A stretch of DNA of 31,441 nucleotides from DASUXA01 sp036378155 (lineage in GTDB: Bacteria; Actinomycetota; Actinomycetes; Mycobacteriales; Micromonosporaceae). Shown piece by piece: positions 1-8,064 of the stretch. The notes below the pieces were generated by a model that ran no database searches, had not been told where the DNA came from, and saw only the letters and a program-made list of their open reading frames with translations. The translations under genes were made by a program, and so were the position numbers. How positions within the stretch are numbered: the stretch's first letter is position 1; each line of letters opens with the position of its first letter. The stretch spans positions 1 through 31,441 of the forward strand of contig DASUXA010000041.1 of NCBI GenBank assembly GCA_036378155.1. The letters run 5' to 3'.

Positions 1-191
1 GTACCGCCGACGCGTCGGGTCTGCTGTTCCGGGTCGCTCGGGCGCTGGAGCAGGCGGGCGCGCAGGTCCGCGCCGCGCGGATCGCCACCCTCGGCGGGTA
101 CGCGGTGGACAGCTTCTACCTGGTGGGAGCCTGGAGCGACCTGGCCGACCGGGCGCGCGTCGAAACCGCCGTTCGCGCCGCGCTCGGCTGA
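1..191 (+). CDS. glnD: [Protein-PII] uridylyltransferase, C-terminal ACT domain (partial)
   Basis: Only the last 62 residues are present; the reading frame enters at base 3 and stops with TGA at 189-191. The peptide shows an ACT-domain pattern: a GLLFRVARAL segment, then ARIATLGGYAVDSFYLVG, which is typical of the second ACT domain at the end of GlnD. GlnD senses glutamine and modifies or demodifies PII protein GlnK/GlnB in nitrogen control; the ACT domains bind glutamine. In actinomycetes glnD commonly lies directly upstream of ffh, as here with one gene intervening. A different ACT-domain protein cannot be excluded from so short a piece, but the neighbourhood favours GlnD. Confidence 0.8.
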   Translation, partial: TADASGLLFRVARALEQAGAQVRAARIATLGGYAVDSFYLVGAWSDLADRARVETAVRAALG

Positions 192-270
192 CCGCGCCGG
201 GGTGTGCGGTCGAGACCCCCGGTCCGGCGAAGTCGCCGCGCAGGGCGGGCAGCCGGGGGAGACTCACAAG

Positions 271-1377
271 GTGGTCGCCCGACTCAGCGACATCAGCGTT
301 CCCGGTCGCCTGGCGGCCGACGGGGAGGGGCTCTCGCTCGAGGAACTGGCGCTGGCGGCGCGCAACCACGGCATGCCTCTCGAGGCGCTGCGCTACGACG
401 TCACCCCGATCGGCCTGCACTACCTGCTGATCCACTACGACATCCCAGCGGTCGACGGCCAGGACTGGCGACTGTCGGTGGACGGCGCGGTCGCTCGTCC
501 GCTCTCCCTCGACCTGCCCACCCTGCTCGATCTGCCGACCGTCACCCGGCGGGTGACGATGGAGTGCGCGGGCAACGGTCGGGCGCGGCTGTCGCCCCGC
601 CCGGTCAGCCAACCGTGGCTCGTCGAGGCGGTCGGTACCGCCGATTGGACGGGTACGCCGCTGCGGGCGGTACTCGCCGAAGCCGGGGTCGGTCCCGACG
701 CCGTGGACGTGGTCTTCACCGGCGCCGACCACGGCGTCGAGCGCGGGATCGAGCAGGACTACCAGCGCAGTCTGCCGATCGCCGAGGCGATGCGCGAGGA
801 GGTGCTCCTCGTCCACCACATGAACGGGCAGCCGTTGCCGCCGCAGCACGGCTATCCGCTGCGCCTGGTGGTACCGGGTTGGTACGGCATGGCTCAGGTC
901 AAGTGGCTGCGGCAGATCACGGTCACGGATCGGCCGTTCACCGGCTTCCAGCAGGACGTGGCGTACCGGTACCGGCAGGAACCGGACGAGCACGGCGAGC
1001 CGGTGACCAGGATGGCGCCCCGCGCCCTGATCCAGCCGCCCGGCTTCCCGGACTTCATGTCCCGTACCCGGATCGTCCGACCGGGCGCGGTGGACGTGTC
1101 CGGTCGCGCCTGGTCCGGCGAGGCGCCCGTGGTGCGCGTCGAGGTCAGCGTGGACGGCGGTACGACCTGGGCGGACGCCGACGTGACGGTCGCCGACGCG
1201 CCAGGCTGGGTATGGCGACGCTGGTCGTGGCCGTGGCAGGCGGAACCAGGGCAGTACCGGCTGTGCGCGCGGGCCACCGACGCCGCCGGTCGCACCCAGC
1301 CGACGGTCCAGCCGTGGAACCGCGGAGGATTCGCCAACAACCTGGTTCACCAGGTCGACGTGGTGTGCCTCGAGTGA
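271..1377 (+). CDS. Sulfite oxidase-family molybdopterin-dependent oxidoreductase
   Basis: A 368-residue protein from the GTG at 271, chosen because GGGGGAG lies about 12 nt upstream; an in-frame GTG at 202 would add 23 unconserved residues. The molybdopterin domain contains TMECAGNGRARL near residues 96-107, whose Cys99 is the expected molybdenum ligand, followed by QPWLVEAVGTADWTG and GYPLRLVVPGWYG. The C-terminal third (GRAWSGEAPVVRVEVSVDGG) matches the Mo-co dimerisation Ig-like domain. There is no heme domain, no twin-arginine signal and no transmembrane segment, so a cytoplasmic enzyme using an external electron acceptor is likely. The physiological substrate (sulfite or another oxoanion) cannot be told from sequence. 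Confidence 0.88.
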   Translation: MVARLSDISVPGRLAADGEGLSLEELALAARNHGMPLEALRYDVTPIGLHYLLIHYDIPAVDGQDWRLSVDGAVARPLSLDLPTLLDLPTVTRRVTMECAGNGRARLSPRPVSQPWLVEAVGTADWTGTPLRAVLAEAGVGPDAVDVVFTGADHGVERGIEQDYQRSLPIAEAMREEVLLVHHMNGQPLPPQHGYPLRLVVPGWYGMAQVKWLRQITVTDRPFTGFQQDVAYRYRQEPDEHGEPVTRMAPRALIQPPGFPDFMSRTRIVRPGAVDVSGRAWSGEAPVVRVEVSVDGGTTWADADVTVADAPGWVWRRWSWPWQAEPGQYRLCARATDAAGRTQPTVQPWNRGGFANNLVHQVDVVCLE

Positions 1378-1424
1378 CCGGCGGCTGACCCTCGCGCGTC
1401 GGCGACCGGGTCGACAGCCGGGCT

Positions 1425-1430
1425 ACCCTT
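1425..1430 (+). promoter_or_regulatory. Candidate -10 element upstream of ffh
   Basis: TACCCT fits the actinobacterial TANNNT -10 pattern, 56 nt before the ffh start codon. No good -35 is visible; GCGACC at about 1402-1407 has a plausible spacing but is weak. The leader would be roughly 50 nt and carries a GCGAGGA Shine-Dalgarno-like element just before the GTG. Confidence 0.3.
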
Positions 1431-1485
1431 ACTGGGGCCGCCATGCCTGCGGCCCGACGAAACCCGACAGCGAGGATGAACCGCC

Positions 1486-3027
1486 GTGTTTGACACGCTG
1501 AGCGACCGGCTCAACGGGATCTTCACCAAGCTGCGTGGCAAGGGTCGGCTGACCGACGCCGACATCGACGCCACGGCGCGCGAGATCCGTCTGGCTCTGC
1601 TCGAGGCCGACGTCGCTCTGCCCGTGGTGAAGGCGTTCATCGCGACGGTCAAGCAGCGGGCGCGGGGTGCCGAGGTGCACCAGGCGCTCAACCCGGCGCA
1701 GCAGGTCATCAAGATCGTGCACGAGGAGCTGGTCGGCATCCTCGGCGGGGAGACCCGCCGGCTGCGGTTCGCCAAGCAGTCACCCACGGTGATCATGCTC
1801 GCGGGTCTGCAGGGGTCCGGTAAGACCACGCTCGCCGGCAAGCTCGCCAAGTGGCTCAAGGCGCAGGGACACCAGCCGATGCTGGTCGCCGCCGACCTGC
1901 AGCGACCCAACGCGGTGAACCAGTTGCAGGTGCTCGGCGGTCGGGCGGGTGTCGAGGTGTACGCGCCGGAGCCGGGCAACGGCGTCGGCGACCCGATCCA
2001 GGTCGCGCGCGAGTCGATCGACCACGCCCGTCGTCAGATGCGCGACATCGTGATCATCGACACCGCGGGCCGACTGGGTATCGACGCCGAGATGATGGCG
2101 CAAGCCGCCGCGATCCGCGACGCCACCGACCCGGACGAGATCATTTTCGTGGTCGACGCGATGGTCGGTCAGGACGCGGTCGCCACCGCCGAGGCGTTCC
2201 GCGACGGGGTGGGCATCACCGGCGTGGTGCTGTCCAAGCTCGACGGCGACGCGCGCGGCGGCGCCGCGCTGTCGGTCCGACACGTCACCGGCGAACCCAT
2301 CCTGTTCGCGTCCACCGGGGAGAAGCTCGAGGACTTCGACGTCTTCCACCCCGACCGGATGGCGAGCCGCATCCTCGGCATGGGCGACGTGATGACCCTG
2401 ATCGAGCAGGCCGAGCGGGCGTTCGAGGACGACCAGAAGGAGAAGATGGCCGCCAAGCTGCTCGGCGGTCAGACCTTCACCCTGGAGGACTTCCTCGACC
2501 AGCTCATCGCAGTACGCCGGATGGGTCCGATCGCGAACGTGCTCGCCATGATGCCCGGCATGAACCAGGTCAAGGACCAGCTCGACCAGTTGGACGACAA
2601 GCACTTCGACCGGGTCACCGCGATCATCCGGTCGATGACGCCCGCCGAGCGGGAAAACCCGAAGATCATCAACGGCTCGCGGCGGGCGCGTATCGCCAAC
2701 GGTTCCGGGGTCACCGTCACCGAGGTCAACCAGCTGCTCAACCGCTTCGCCGACGCGCAGAAGATGATGAAGCAGATGGGCGGCATGATGGGGCTGCCCG
2801 GTCGGCGCAAGGCGACCAAGTCGCCGAAGAACAAGCGCAAGGGCACCAAGGGCGGCAGCCGTCCACGCGTGCCCGGCGGTCTGCCGGGCGGGCTGCCCGG
2901 TGGGGTACCGAACCTGCCGCCGGGTCTCGACCCGAGCATGTTCGGCGGGGACGGCTCCGGCGCGACCGGCGGCTTCAAGCCGCCGAAGCTCGACTTCAAC
3001 AAGCTCACCAAGCGTGACGACCGGTAA
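1486..3027 (+). CDS. ffh: Signal recognition particle GTPase Ffh (SRP54)
   Basis: A 513-residue protein with GTG start. It binds 4.5S RNA and signal sequences of nascent membrane proteins and docks with FtsY. The N domain covers about residues 1-90. The G domain carries the P-loop GLQGSGKTT at 107-115, DTAGR at 192-196 and SKLDGDARGG at 250-259. The methionine-rich M domain (about 325-450) contains the MMKQMGGMMG stretch. The last 60 residues form a basic, then Gly/Pro-rich tail (GGLPGGLPGGVPNLPPG) that is longer than in Escherichia coli and is a common actinobacterial extension. The 4.5S RNA gene is not in this window. Confidence 0.98.
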   Translation: MFDTLSDRLNGIFTKLRGKGRLTDADIDATAREIRLALLEADVALPVVKAFIATVKQRARGAEVHQALNPAQQVIKIVHEELVGILGGETRRLRFAKQSPTVIMLAGLQGSGKTTLAGKLAKWLKAQGHQPMLVAADLQRPNAVNQLQVLGGRAGVEVYAPEPGNGVGDPIQVARESIDHARRQMRDIVIIDTAGRLGIDAEMMAQAAAIRDATDPDEIIFVVDAMVGQDAVATAEAFRDGVGITGVVLSKLDGDARGGAALSVRHVTGEPILFASTGEKLEDFDVFHPDRMASRILGMGDVMTLIEQAERAFEDDQKEKMAAKLLGGQTFTLEDFLDQLIAVRRMGPIANVLAMMPGMNQVKDQLDQLDDKHFDRVTAIIRSMTPAERENPKIINGSRRARIANGSGVTVTEVNQLLNRFADAQKMMKQMGGMMGLPGRRKATKSPKNKRKGTKGGSRPRVPGGLPGGLPGGVPNLPPGLDPSMFGGDGSGATGGFKPPKLDFNKLTKRDDR

Positions 3028-3064
3028 CTGAAGCGGGCTCTTCACGTCGGGTGCTACTCGCGCG

Positions 3065-3070
3065 TACGGT
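3065..3070 (+). promoter_or_regulatory. Leaderless promoter -10 (TACGGT) for SGNH hydrolase
   Basis: TACGGT lies exactly 6 nt before the ATG at 3077, so transcription would start at or next to the start codon. TTCACG at 3041-3046 is a possible -35 with an 18-nt spacer. No Shine-Dalgarno is present, in keeping with a leaderless mRNA. Confidence 0.5.
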
Positions 3071-3076
3071 CTGGGC

Positions 3077-3928
3077 ATGTTGCGTCGACTCGCCTGCGCG
3101 ATCATCCTCGCGTGTTCGACCGTCGGCCTGCTCGCCGTACCGGCGAGCGCCGCGCCGACCTCGGCTACCCGCTACTACCTCGCCCTCGGCGACTCGCTCG
3201 CCTACGGGTACCAGCCGGTCAAGCCGCTGGACCGCACCCAGGGCTACGTGTACCAGTTGTACGACCGGCTGCGCGCCGACGACCCGAAACTGTCCCTGGA
3301 CAACCTCGGCTGCAGCGGCGAGACGACCACCACGATGCTGGTCGGCGGCATCTGCTCGTACCCGGGCGAAGTGTCCCAACTGACCGCGGCGGAGCGGTTC
3401 CTGCACGCCCACAAGGACAAGGTCGACCTGGTCACGCTCGACATCGGCGCCAACGACGTGAACCACTGCGTGCACGGCGGCGTGATCGACGCCCAGTGCG
3501 TACCGCGGGCGATGGCGGGCGCCGCGCAGAACCTGAGCGAGATCGTGTCGCGGCTGCGCGCGGCGGCGCCGCACACCCGGATCGTCGCGATGACCTACTA
3601 CGACCCGTACCTGGCCGCGTGGCTGACCGGACCGGCGGGGCAGGCGCTCGCGCAGCAGTCGCTGCAGTTCGCGGCGGTCCTCAACACCCTGCTGACCAGC
3701 GCGTACACCTCCGGTGGGATCGCCGTCGCGGACGTCGCCGCGGCGTTCTCCACGTTCGACTCGACCGACCAGGTACCACTGCCGGGCGTCGGCGCGGTAC
3801 CCCTGGACGTGGCGCGTATCTGTCAGTGGACCTGGATGTGTTCGCCTACTCTCGGACCCGACATCCACGCGAACCAGCAGGGGTACGCGGTGATAGCCGG
3901 CGTGTTCCAGGCAGTCCTGGCCGCCTGA
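3077..3928 (+). CDS. Secreted SGNH/GDSL-family hydrolase (lipase/esterase-like)
   Basis: A 283-residue protein. Residues 1-26 form a Sec signal peptide: MLRR, a hydrophobic core, and a PASAA cleavage site. The SGNH blocks are all visible: block I YLALGDSLAYG with catalytic Ser40, block II around LGCSGET (Gly near 78-81), block III GANDVN with Asn126, and block V DIHANQQGY with Asp262 and His264. It therefore has a complete catalytic set and should be an extracellular ester hydrolase; the substrate is unknown. The nearest relatives are the Streptomyces-type secreted lipases with several Cys residues, and Cys pairs are present here too. A hairpin follows the stop. Confidence 0.9.
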   Translation: MLRRLACAIILACSTVGLLAVPASAAPTSATRYYLALGDSLAYGYQPVKPLDRTQGYVYQLYDRLRADDPKLSLDNLGCSGETTTTMLVGGICSYPGEVSQLTAAERFLHAHKDKVDLVTLDIGANDVNHCVHGGVIDAQCVPRAMAGAAQNLSEIVSRLRAAAPHTRIVAMTYYDPYLAAWLTGPAGQALAQQSLQFAAVLNTLLTSAYTSGGIAVADVAAAFSTFDSTDQVPLPGVGAVPLDVARICQWTWMCSPTLGPDIHANQQGYAVIAGVFQAVLAA

Positions 3929-3934
3929 GCCGGT

Positions 3935-3970
3935 CGCCGTGGGGGCTGCCGCCGCCTCGCTCCCACGGCG
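3935..3970 (+). terminator. Hairpin terminator after SGNH hydrolase gene
   Basis: CGCCGTGGG at 3935-3943 pairs perfectly with CCCACGGCG at 3962-3970. Three more inner pairs, one of them G-U, bring the stem to 12 bp. No T-tract follows, as is usual for high-GC actinobacterial terminators. Confidence 0.5.
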
Positions 3971-4041
3971 GGACGCGCCGCGCCGCAGCCGGCGGTACGA
4001 CGCGACACCCGCCCCCACGGCGAACCGGTGCCGGCATCCGG

Positions 4042-4047
4042 TAGGAC
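4042..4047 (+). promoter_or_regulatory. Probable leaderless -10 (TAGGAC) for amidohydrolase
   Basis: TAGGAC(T) sits 6 nt before the ATG at 4054 with no Shine-Dalgarno between. The sixth base is C rather than T, so it is slightly off the TANNNT pattern seen at neighbouring genes. Confidence 0.4.
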
Positions 4048-4053
4048 TGACAC

Positions 4054-5133
4054 ATGGCCCTGCATGTGCGTGGAGTGCTCCTGCCGGATGACGAGGTACG
4101 CGACCTGTGGCTGGTCGGCGACCGGGTGACGTTCACCCCGGTACCCGACGCGCAGACCGTCGCCGATCGCGGCTTCGTGCTGCCCGGTCTCGTCGACGCG
4201 CACTGCCACATCGGCATCCGGCACGGTTCGCGACCGATCGAGGGACTCGACGACGCGCGTGCGCTCGCCGCCCTGGACCGGGACGCCGGTGTCCTCGCCA
4301 TCCGCGACGCCGGCTCGCCGTACCCGTACCCGGAACTCGACGACGACCCCGAGGTGCCCCGGCTGGCCCGCGCCGGGCGGCATGTCGCGCCGGTCCGCCG
4401 CTACCTGCGCGACATCGGTATCGAGGTGGACGCGCCGCAGGTCGCCGCGACGATCGCGGAGCAGGCGAAGGCGGGCAACGGCTGGGTGAAACTGGTCGGC
4501 GACTGGATCGACCGGGGCGTCGGCGACCTCGCTCCGGCGTGGGACGACGCGACTCTGGCGGGCGCGGTGGCAGCCGCGCACGAGGCCGGCGCGCGGGTCG
4601 CGGTGCACACGTTCTCCGAGGAGGCGGTGGCGACCCTGGTACGCGCCGGGGTGGACTCGGTGGAGCACGGCACCGGGCTGTCCACCGACCTGATCGACCT
4701 GATGGCGCGGCAGGGCACGGCGCTGGTACCCACGATGATCAACATCGAGACGTTCGGCGGCATCGCGGCGCAGGCGGAGGCGAAGTTCCCCGGGTACGCC
4801 GCGCACATGCGCGCCCTGCAGGCCCGGTTCCCGCAGGTCGTCGCCGCCGCCCACGACGCCGGGGTGCCGATCTACGTGGGTACCGACGCGGGCGGCGGGA
4901 TCGACCACGGTCTGGCCGCCGAGGAGATGCTGCTGCTGCACGAGCGCGCCGGGATGTCCGCGCTCGACGTGCTGCGCGCGGCGTCCTGGGGGGCCCGGCA
5001 GTGGCTGGGCTTCGCCGGGCTGGTCGAAGGCGGGCTCGCCGACCTCGTGGTGTACGACGAGGACCCGCGCCGCGACCTTCGCGTGGTACGCGACCCGAAG
5101 CGGATCGTGCTGCGCGGGCGGGTGTTCCGCTGA
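4054..5133 (+). CDS. Metal-dependent amidohydrolase family protein
   Basis: A 359-residue TIM-barrel metallohydrolase. The metal site is readable: HxH at His50/His52 in VDAHCHIG, the probable carboxylated Lys146 in GWVKLVGDW, His185 in VHTFSEE, His205 in VEHGTG, and Asp278 in GTDAGGG. The ends form the small beta-sandwich domain (VLRGRVF at the terminus) typical of imidazolonepropionase/prolidase-like members. The full ligand set suggests an active binuclear enzyme. Substrate specificity (for example, imidazolone, dipeptide or cyclic amide) cannot be assigned. The gene is flanked by its own start-proximal -10 and by the proS promoter, so it is probably monocistronic. Confidence 0.88.
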   Translation: MALHVRGVLLPDDEVRDLWLVGDRVTFTPVPDAQTVADRGFVLPGLVDAHCHIGIRHGSRPIEGLDDARALAALDRDAGVLAIRDAGSPYPYPELDDDPEVPRLARAGRHVAPVRRYLRDIGIEVDAPQVAATIAEQAKAGNGWVKLVGDWIDRGVGDLAPAWDDATLAGAVAAAHEAGARVAVHTFSEEAVATLVRAGVDSVEHGTGLSTDLIDLMARQGTALVPTMINIETFGGIAAQAEAKFPGYAAHMRALQARFPQVVAAAHDAGVPIYVGTDAGGGIDHGLAAEEMLLLHERAGMSALDVLRAASWGARQWLGFAGLVEGGLADLVVYDEDPRRDLRVVRDPKRIVLRGRVFR

Positions 5134-5171
5134 GCGTCGGGCCGACCGGGCGGCCGTGTGGCGGTACCGCC

Positions 5172-5177
5172 TAGGAT
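5172..5177 (+). promoter_or_regulatory. Leaderless -10 (TAGGAT) for proS
   Basis: TAGGAT ends 8 nt before the ATG at 5186, matching the leaderless architecture seen elsewhere in the window. The AGGA inside it could instead act as a Shine-Dalgarno (spacing about 9 nt), so the two readings overlap. Confidence 0.45.
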
Positions 5178-5185
5178 GTCGGGTC

Positions 5186-6592
5186 ATGGCACGCGTGCTC
5201 ACTCCCCGGGCGGAGGACTTTCCGCGCTGGTACCAGGACCTGATCGCCAAGGCTGAGCTGGCCGACAACGGCCCGGTGCGGGGCACCATGGTCATCCGAC
5301 CGACGGGGTATGCGCTCTGGGAGCGGATGCAGGCGGAGATGGACGCCCGGATCAAGGCGGCCGGCGCGCAGAACGCGTACTTCCCGCTGTTCATCCCGGA
5401 GAGCTACCTGCGCCGCGAGGCGCAGCACGTGGAGGGCTTCTCGCCGGAGCTGGCGGTGGTCACCCACGGCGGCGGCAAGCAGCTCGAAGAGCCGGTGGTG
5501 GTCCGGCCCACCAGCGAGACCGTCATCGGCGAGTTCATGGCGAAGTGGGTGCAGAGCTACCGCGACCTGCCGCTGCTGCTCAACCAGTGGGCGAACGTGG
5601 TGCGCTGGGAGTTGCGTCCCCGCGTGTTCCTGCGCACCAGCGAGTTCCTCTGGCAGGAGGGGCACACCGCGCACGCCACCGAGGCGGACGCGCGGGACTA
5701 CGCCCGCAAGATCCTGCACGAGGTGTACGAGGACTTCATGGTCGCCGTGCTCGGCATCCCGGTCGTGGTGGGGCGCAAGACGGCGCGGGAGCGGTTCGCG
5801 GGCGCGACCGGCACGTACACGCTCGAAGGCATGATGGGCGACGGCAAGGCGCTGCAGATGGGCACCAGCCACGAGCTGGGTCAGAATTTCGCCCGCGCCT
5901 TCGAGATCGACTACCTGTCCGCCGACGGTCGCCAGGAGCTGGCGTGGACGACCTCGTGGGGCTCGTCGACGCGGATGATCGGCGGGCTGATCATGTGCCA
6001 CGGCGACGACAACGGGCTGCGGGTGCCGCCCCGCCTCGCCCCGGTCCAGGCGTACGTCATGGTCGTCAAGTCCGGTGAGGGCGTGGCGGAGGCAGCCGGC
6101 AAGCTGCGCGACACGCTGCGCGACGCCGGGGTACGGGTCGCGCTCGACGACCGGGTCGACACGCCGTTCGGTCGCCGTGCGGTGGACGCCGAGCTCAAGG
6201 GCTATCCGGTACGCGTCGAGGTCGGTCCCCGCGACCTCGCCGCCGGCAACGTCGTCCTGGTCCGCCGGGTCGACGGGTCGAAGACGCCGGTACCGGTCGC
6301 CGATCTGGTCGGCGCGGTGCTCGCCGCGCTCGACGAGGACCAGCAGCGGCTGTACGACGAGGCGCTGGCGCGACGCGAGGAGCGCACGGTCGACGTGTCG
6401 AGCGTCGACGAGGCGATCGAGGCGTCCGCCCAGGGCTGGGCGCGGGTGCCGTGGTCGGCGGTGGGTGTCGCGGGCGAGGCGAAGGCCAACGCCGAGGGTG
6501 TGACGGTGCGCTGTCTGACCCGTGCGGACGGGTCGGTACCGGACTCGGAGGACGAGCCGGATCTGATCGCGTACCTCGGTCGCGCGTACTGA
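5186..6592 (+). CDS. proS: Prolyl-tRNA synthetase (type without editing insertion)
   Basis: A 468-residue class II synthetase charging tRNA-Pro. The start is the ATG at 5186 because homology begins with the FPRWYQDLIAKAELAD segment; an in-frame upstream start would add ten unrelated residues. Visible motifs: motif 1 near the RGTMVIRPTGYALWE segment, RPTSETVIGEF, and motif 2 in LRPRVFLRTSEFLWQEGH. The anticodon-binding domain follows about residue 285, and the protein ends with Tyr (LGRAY). It lacks the 180-residue INS editing domain of the E. coli type and is of the archaeal/eukaryote-like class. The C-terminal zinc-binding cysteines of that class are absent (only one Cys), as in other actinobacterial members. 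Confidence 0.97.
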   Translation: MARVLTPRAEDFPRWYQDLIAKAELADNGPVRGTMVIRPTGYALWERMQAEMDARIKAAGAQNAYFPLFIPESYLRREAQHVEGFSPELAVVTHGGGKQLEEPVVVRPTSETVIGEFMAKWVQSYRDLPLLLNQWANVVRWELRPRVFLRTSEFLWQEGHTAHATEADARDYARKILHEVYEDFMVAVLGIPVVVGRKTARERFAGATGTYTLEGMMGDGKALQMGTSHELGQNFARAFEIDYLSADGRQELAWTTSWGSSTRMIGGLIMCHGDDNGLRVPPRLAPVQAYVMVVKSGEGVAEAAGKLRDTLRDAGVRVALDDRVDTPFGRRAVDAELKGYPVRVEVGPRDLAAGNVVLVRRVDGSKTPVPVADLVGAVLAALDEDQQRLYDEALARREERTVDVSSVDEAIEASAQGWARVPWSAVGVAGEAKANAEGVTVRCLTRADGSVPDSEDEPDLIAYLGRAY

Positions 6593-6598
6593 GCCGGG

Positions 6599-6633
6599 CG
6601 TCGGCGGGCGGTCCGCCGGACCGCCCGCCGACG
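6599..6633 (+). terminator. Strong hairpin terminator after proS
   Basis: CGTCGGCGGGCGGTCC at 6599-6614 is the exact reverse complement of 6618-6633, giving a 16-bp perfect stem with a 3-nt GCC loop, starting 7 nt after the stop codon. There is no T-tract. It is the longest perfect stem seen in the window. Confidence 0.75.
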
Positions 6634-6717
6634 GGTGCTGCGGATCCGCCGCTCGGGTGGACGTCCCCTGTCGCGCGCGCTGTCCGGCAGATCCCGGTTC
6701 GCCGAGCCCTGGGTCGC

Positions 6718-6723
6718 TATCGT
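6718..6723 (+). promoter_or_regulatory. Candidate -10 (TATCGT) for VOC gene
   Basis: TATCGT is 37 nt before the GTG start at 6761 and fits TANNNT. The downstream leader carries a good GGAGG at 6751-6755. No convincing -35 is seen. Confidence 0.35.
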
Positions 6724-6760
6724 CGCGGTGAAAGGCGTCCGCTGACCATCGGAGGCTCCG

Positions 6761-7183
6761 GTGACCGCTTCGTCCGAGCCGTTGTACCGCACCGGCAAGA
6801 TCTGCTATCTGGAGATCCCGGCGACCGACGTCGACCGGTCCGCCGAGTTCTACCGCCGCGCCTTCGGCTGGTCGATCCGTCGCAGGAGAGACGGCGCCGT
6901 CGCCTTCGACGATACGGTCGGCGGCGTCAGCGGCACCTGGGTGACCAACCGCCCACCGGCGGGCGAACCCGGAATGATCGCTTACGTCATGGTCGCGAGC
7001 GCGACCATGGCCGTGGACGCGATCGTGGCGGCGGGCGGCGAGATCGTCCTGCCCGTCGACGAGAGCGCGCCGGAGACGTTCGCCTGGTTCCGGGACCCTG
7101 CCGGGAACCTGCTGGGGATCTATGAACAGCCGGGGCTCGCCGAAGCCGAGGTCGACGCCGCGCGGGAAGCCCGCGGCGGGTGA
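6761..7183 (+). CDS. VOC (glyoxalase/bleomycin-resistance fold) family protein
   Basis: A 140-residue protein with GTG start preceded by GGAGG at spacing 5. It contains one VOC module pair: CYLEIPATDVDRSAEFYRRAFGW at residues 15-37 and the closing strand FAWFRDPAGNLLGIYEQPG near 108-126. Such proteins bind a metal and small molecules; members include glyoxalases, dioxygenases and antibiotic-binding proteins. His is missing at the usual first metal position (Tyr/Glu are present), so catalytic activity is uncertain. It stands alone between the proS terminator and rpsP, with no pathway context. Confidence 0.85.
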   Translation: MTASSEPLYRTGKICYLEIPATDVDRSAEFYRRAFGWSIRRRRDGAVAFDDTVGGVSGTWVTNRPPAGEPGMIAYVMVASATMAVDAIVAAGGEIVLPVDESAPETFAWFRDPAGNLLGIYEQPGLAEAEVDAAREARGG

Positions 7184-7229
7184 CCGACGCGGTCCGACCC
7201 GCGATTCGTGCTCACCGCCGCCCATCTGG

Positions 7230-7235
7230 CACAAT
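7230..7235 (+). promoter_or_regulatory. Candidate -10 (CACAAT) of rpsP operon
   Basis: CACAAT lies 135 nt before the rpsP start in the 187-nt VOC-rpsP gap, an A/T-richer spot in very GC-rich DNA. A possible -35 (TTCGTG, 7205-7210) has a long 19-nt spacer. If used, the rpsP cluster would have a leader of about 130 nt. Confidence 0.35.
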
Positions 7236-7370
7236 GATTGGCTGGTATCCGGCACGCATCCGCGCCCTCTAACCCGGGTGTGTCGCCAATCCACGAGCAG
7301 CCTGCCGCATCCACCCCACGATGCCGGCCGGTACGCTCAGCTTCCAGATAGAAACCAGGAGCGAGCACAC

Positions 7371-7820
7371 GTGGCCGTAAAGATCCGGCTCCTGCGGATG
7401 GGCAAGATCCGCAACCCGCAGTACCGCATCGTCGTCGCCGACTCGCGCACCAAGCGCGACGGTCGGGCGATCGAGTTCGTCGGGGTCTACCAGCCGAAGG
7501 AGGAGCCCTCGCTGATCGAGGTCGACTCCGAGCGGGTGCAGTACTGGCTCTCGGTCGGCGCGCAGCCGAGTGAGCCGGTGCAGCGCATTTTGGAGAAGAC
7601 CGGCGACTGGCAGAAGTTCAAGGGCCTCCCCGCCCCGCCGCCGCTGAAGACCGCCCCGGCGCGTGCCGACCGGCGGGCGATCTACGAGGCTGAGGCGCAG
7701 GCCGCCGCGGGCGTCGCCGGGACCGAGGCGAAGCCGGCCAAGAAGGCCGAGAAGAAGGCCGCCGAGCCGGCCGCCACGACCGAGGGGTCCGCCGGTGCCG
7801 ACGGCGCCGCGCAGGCCTGA
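7371..7820 (+). CDS. rpsP: 30S ribosomal protein S16
   Basis: A 149-residue protein. The GTG at 7371 is chosen because S16 homology (AVKIRLLRMGKIRNPQYRIVVAD) starts there, with CAGGAG about 8 nt upstream. The core S16 fold occupies residues 1-85 and includes GRAIEFVGVYQPKE and VQYWLSVGAQPSEPV. Residues 100-149 are a Lys/Ala/Glu-rich tail (KPAKKAEKKAAEPAA) found in many actinobacterial S16 proteins. First gene of a cluster dedicated to ribosome and tRNA maturation; the next gene starts inside its 3' end. Confidence 0.97.
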   Translation: MAVKIRLLRMGKIRNPQYRIVVADSRTKRDGRAIEFVGVYQPKEEPSLIEVDSERVQYWLSVGAQPSEPVQRILEKTGDWQKFKGLPAPPPLKTAPARADRRAIYEAEAQAAAGVAGTEAKPAKKAEKKAAEPAATTEGSAGADGAAQA

Positions 7821-8055
7821 GACGCCGCTCCGGCCCGCGCTGGAGCACCTCGTCAAGGGCATCGTCGACCACCCGGACGACGTGCGCGTGCGGCTGGTCG
7901 ACTCGCGCCGTGGGCAGCGGTTGGAGGTGCGTGTCCACCCCGAGGACCTCGGTACCGTGATCGGTCGCGGTGGGCGCACCGCCAAGGCGCTGCGCCAGGT
8001 GGTCACCTCGATCGGCGGGCGGGGCGTGCGCGTCGACATCGTCGACGCCTACTGA
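7795..8055 (+). CDS. khpA: KH-domain RNA-binding protein KhpA
   Basis: An 86-residue protein in a different frame that overlaps the end of rpsP by 26 nt. GTG at 7795 is the only reasonable start and has GAGGGG 7 nt upstream, inside rpsP. The type II KH motif GxxG is seen in TVIGRGGRTAKALRQVV (about residues 53-69). Its place between rpsP and rimM is conserved in Gram-positive bacteria. KhpA (with KhpB) binds RNA and affects cell elongation and division in Firmicutes; a role in ribosome assembly or sRNA action is plausible here. Overlap implies translational coupling to S16. Confidence 0.9.
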   Translation: MPTAPRRPETPLRPALEHLVKGIVDHPDDVRVRLVDSRRGQRLEVRVHPEDLGTVIGRGGRTAKALRQVVTSIGGRGVRVDIVDAY

Positions 8056-8064
8056 CGACCGGCG

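Noticed and set aside
7236..7291. GATTGGC/GCCAATC pairing in the rpsP leader
   Set aside because: The left arm begins directly after the candidate -10, so much of it may not be transcribed; a 42-nt loop with 7 bp is weak.
5171..7294. 707-codon open frame on the minus strand
   Set aside because: Antisense to proS and the VOC gene; composition is that of a shadow frame.
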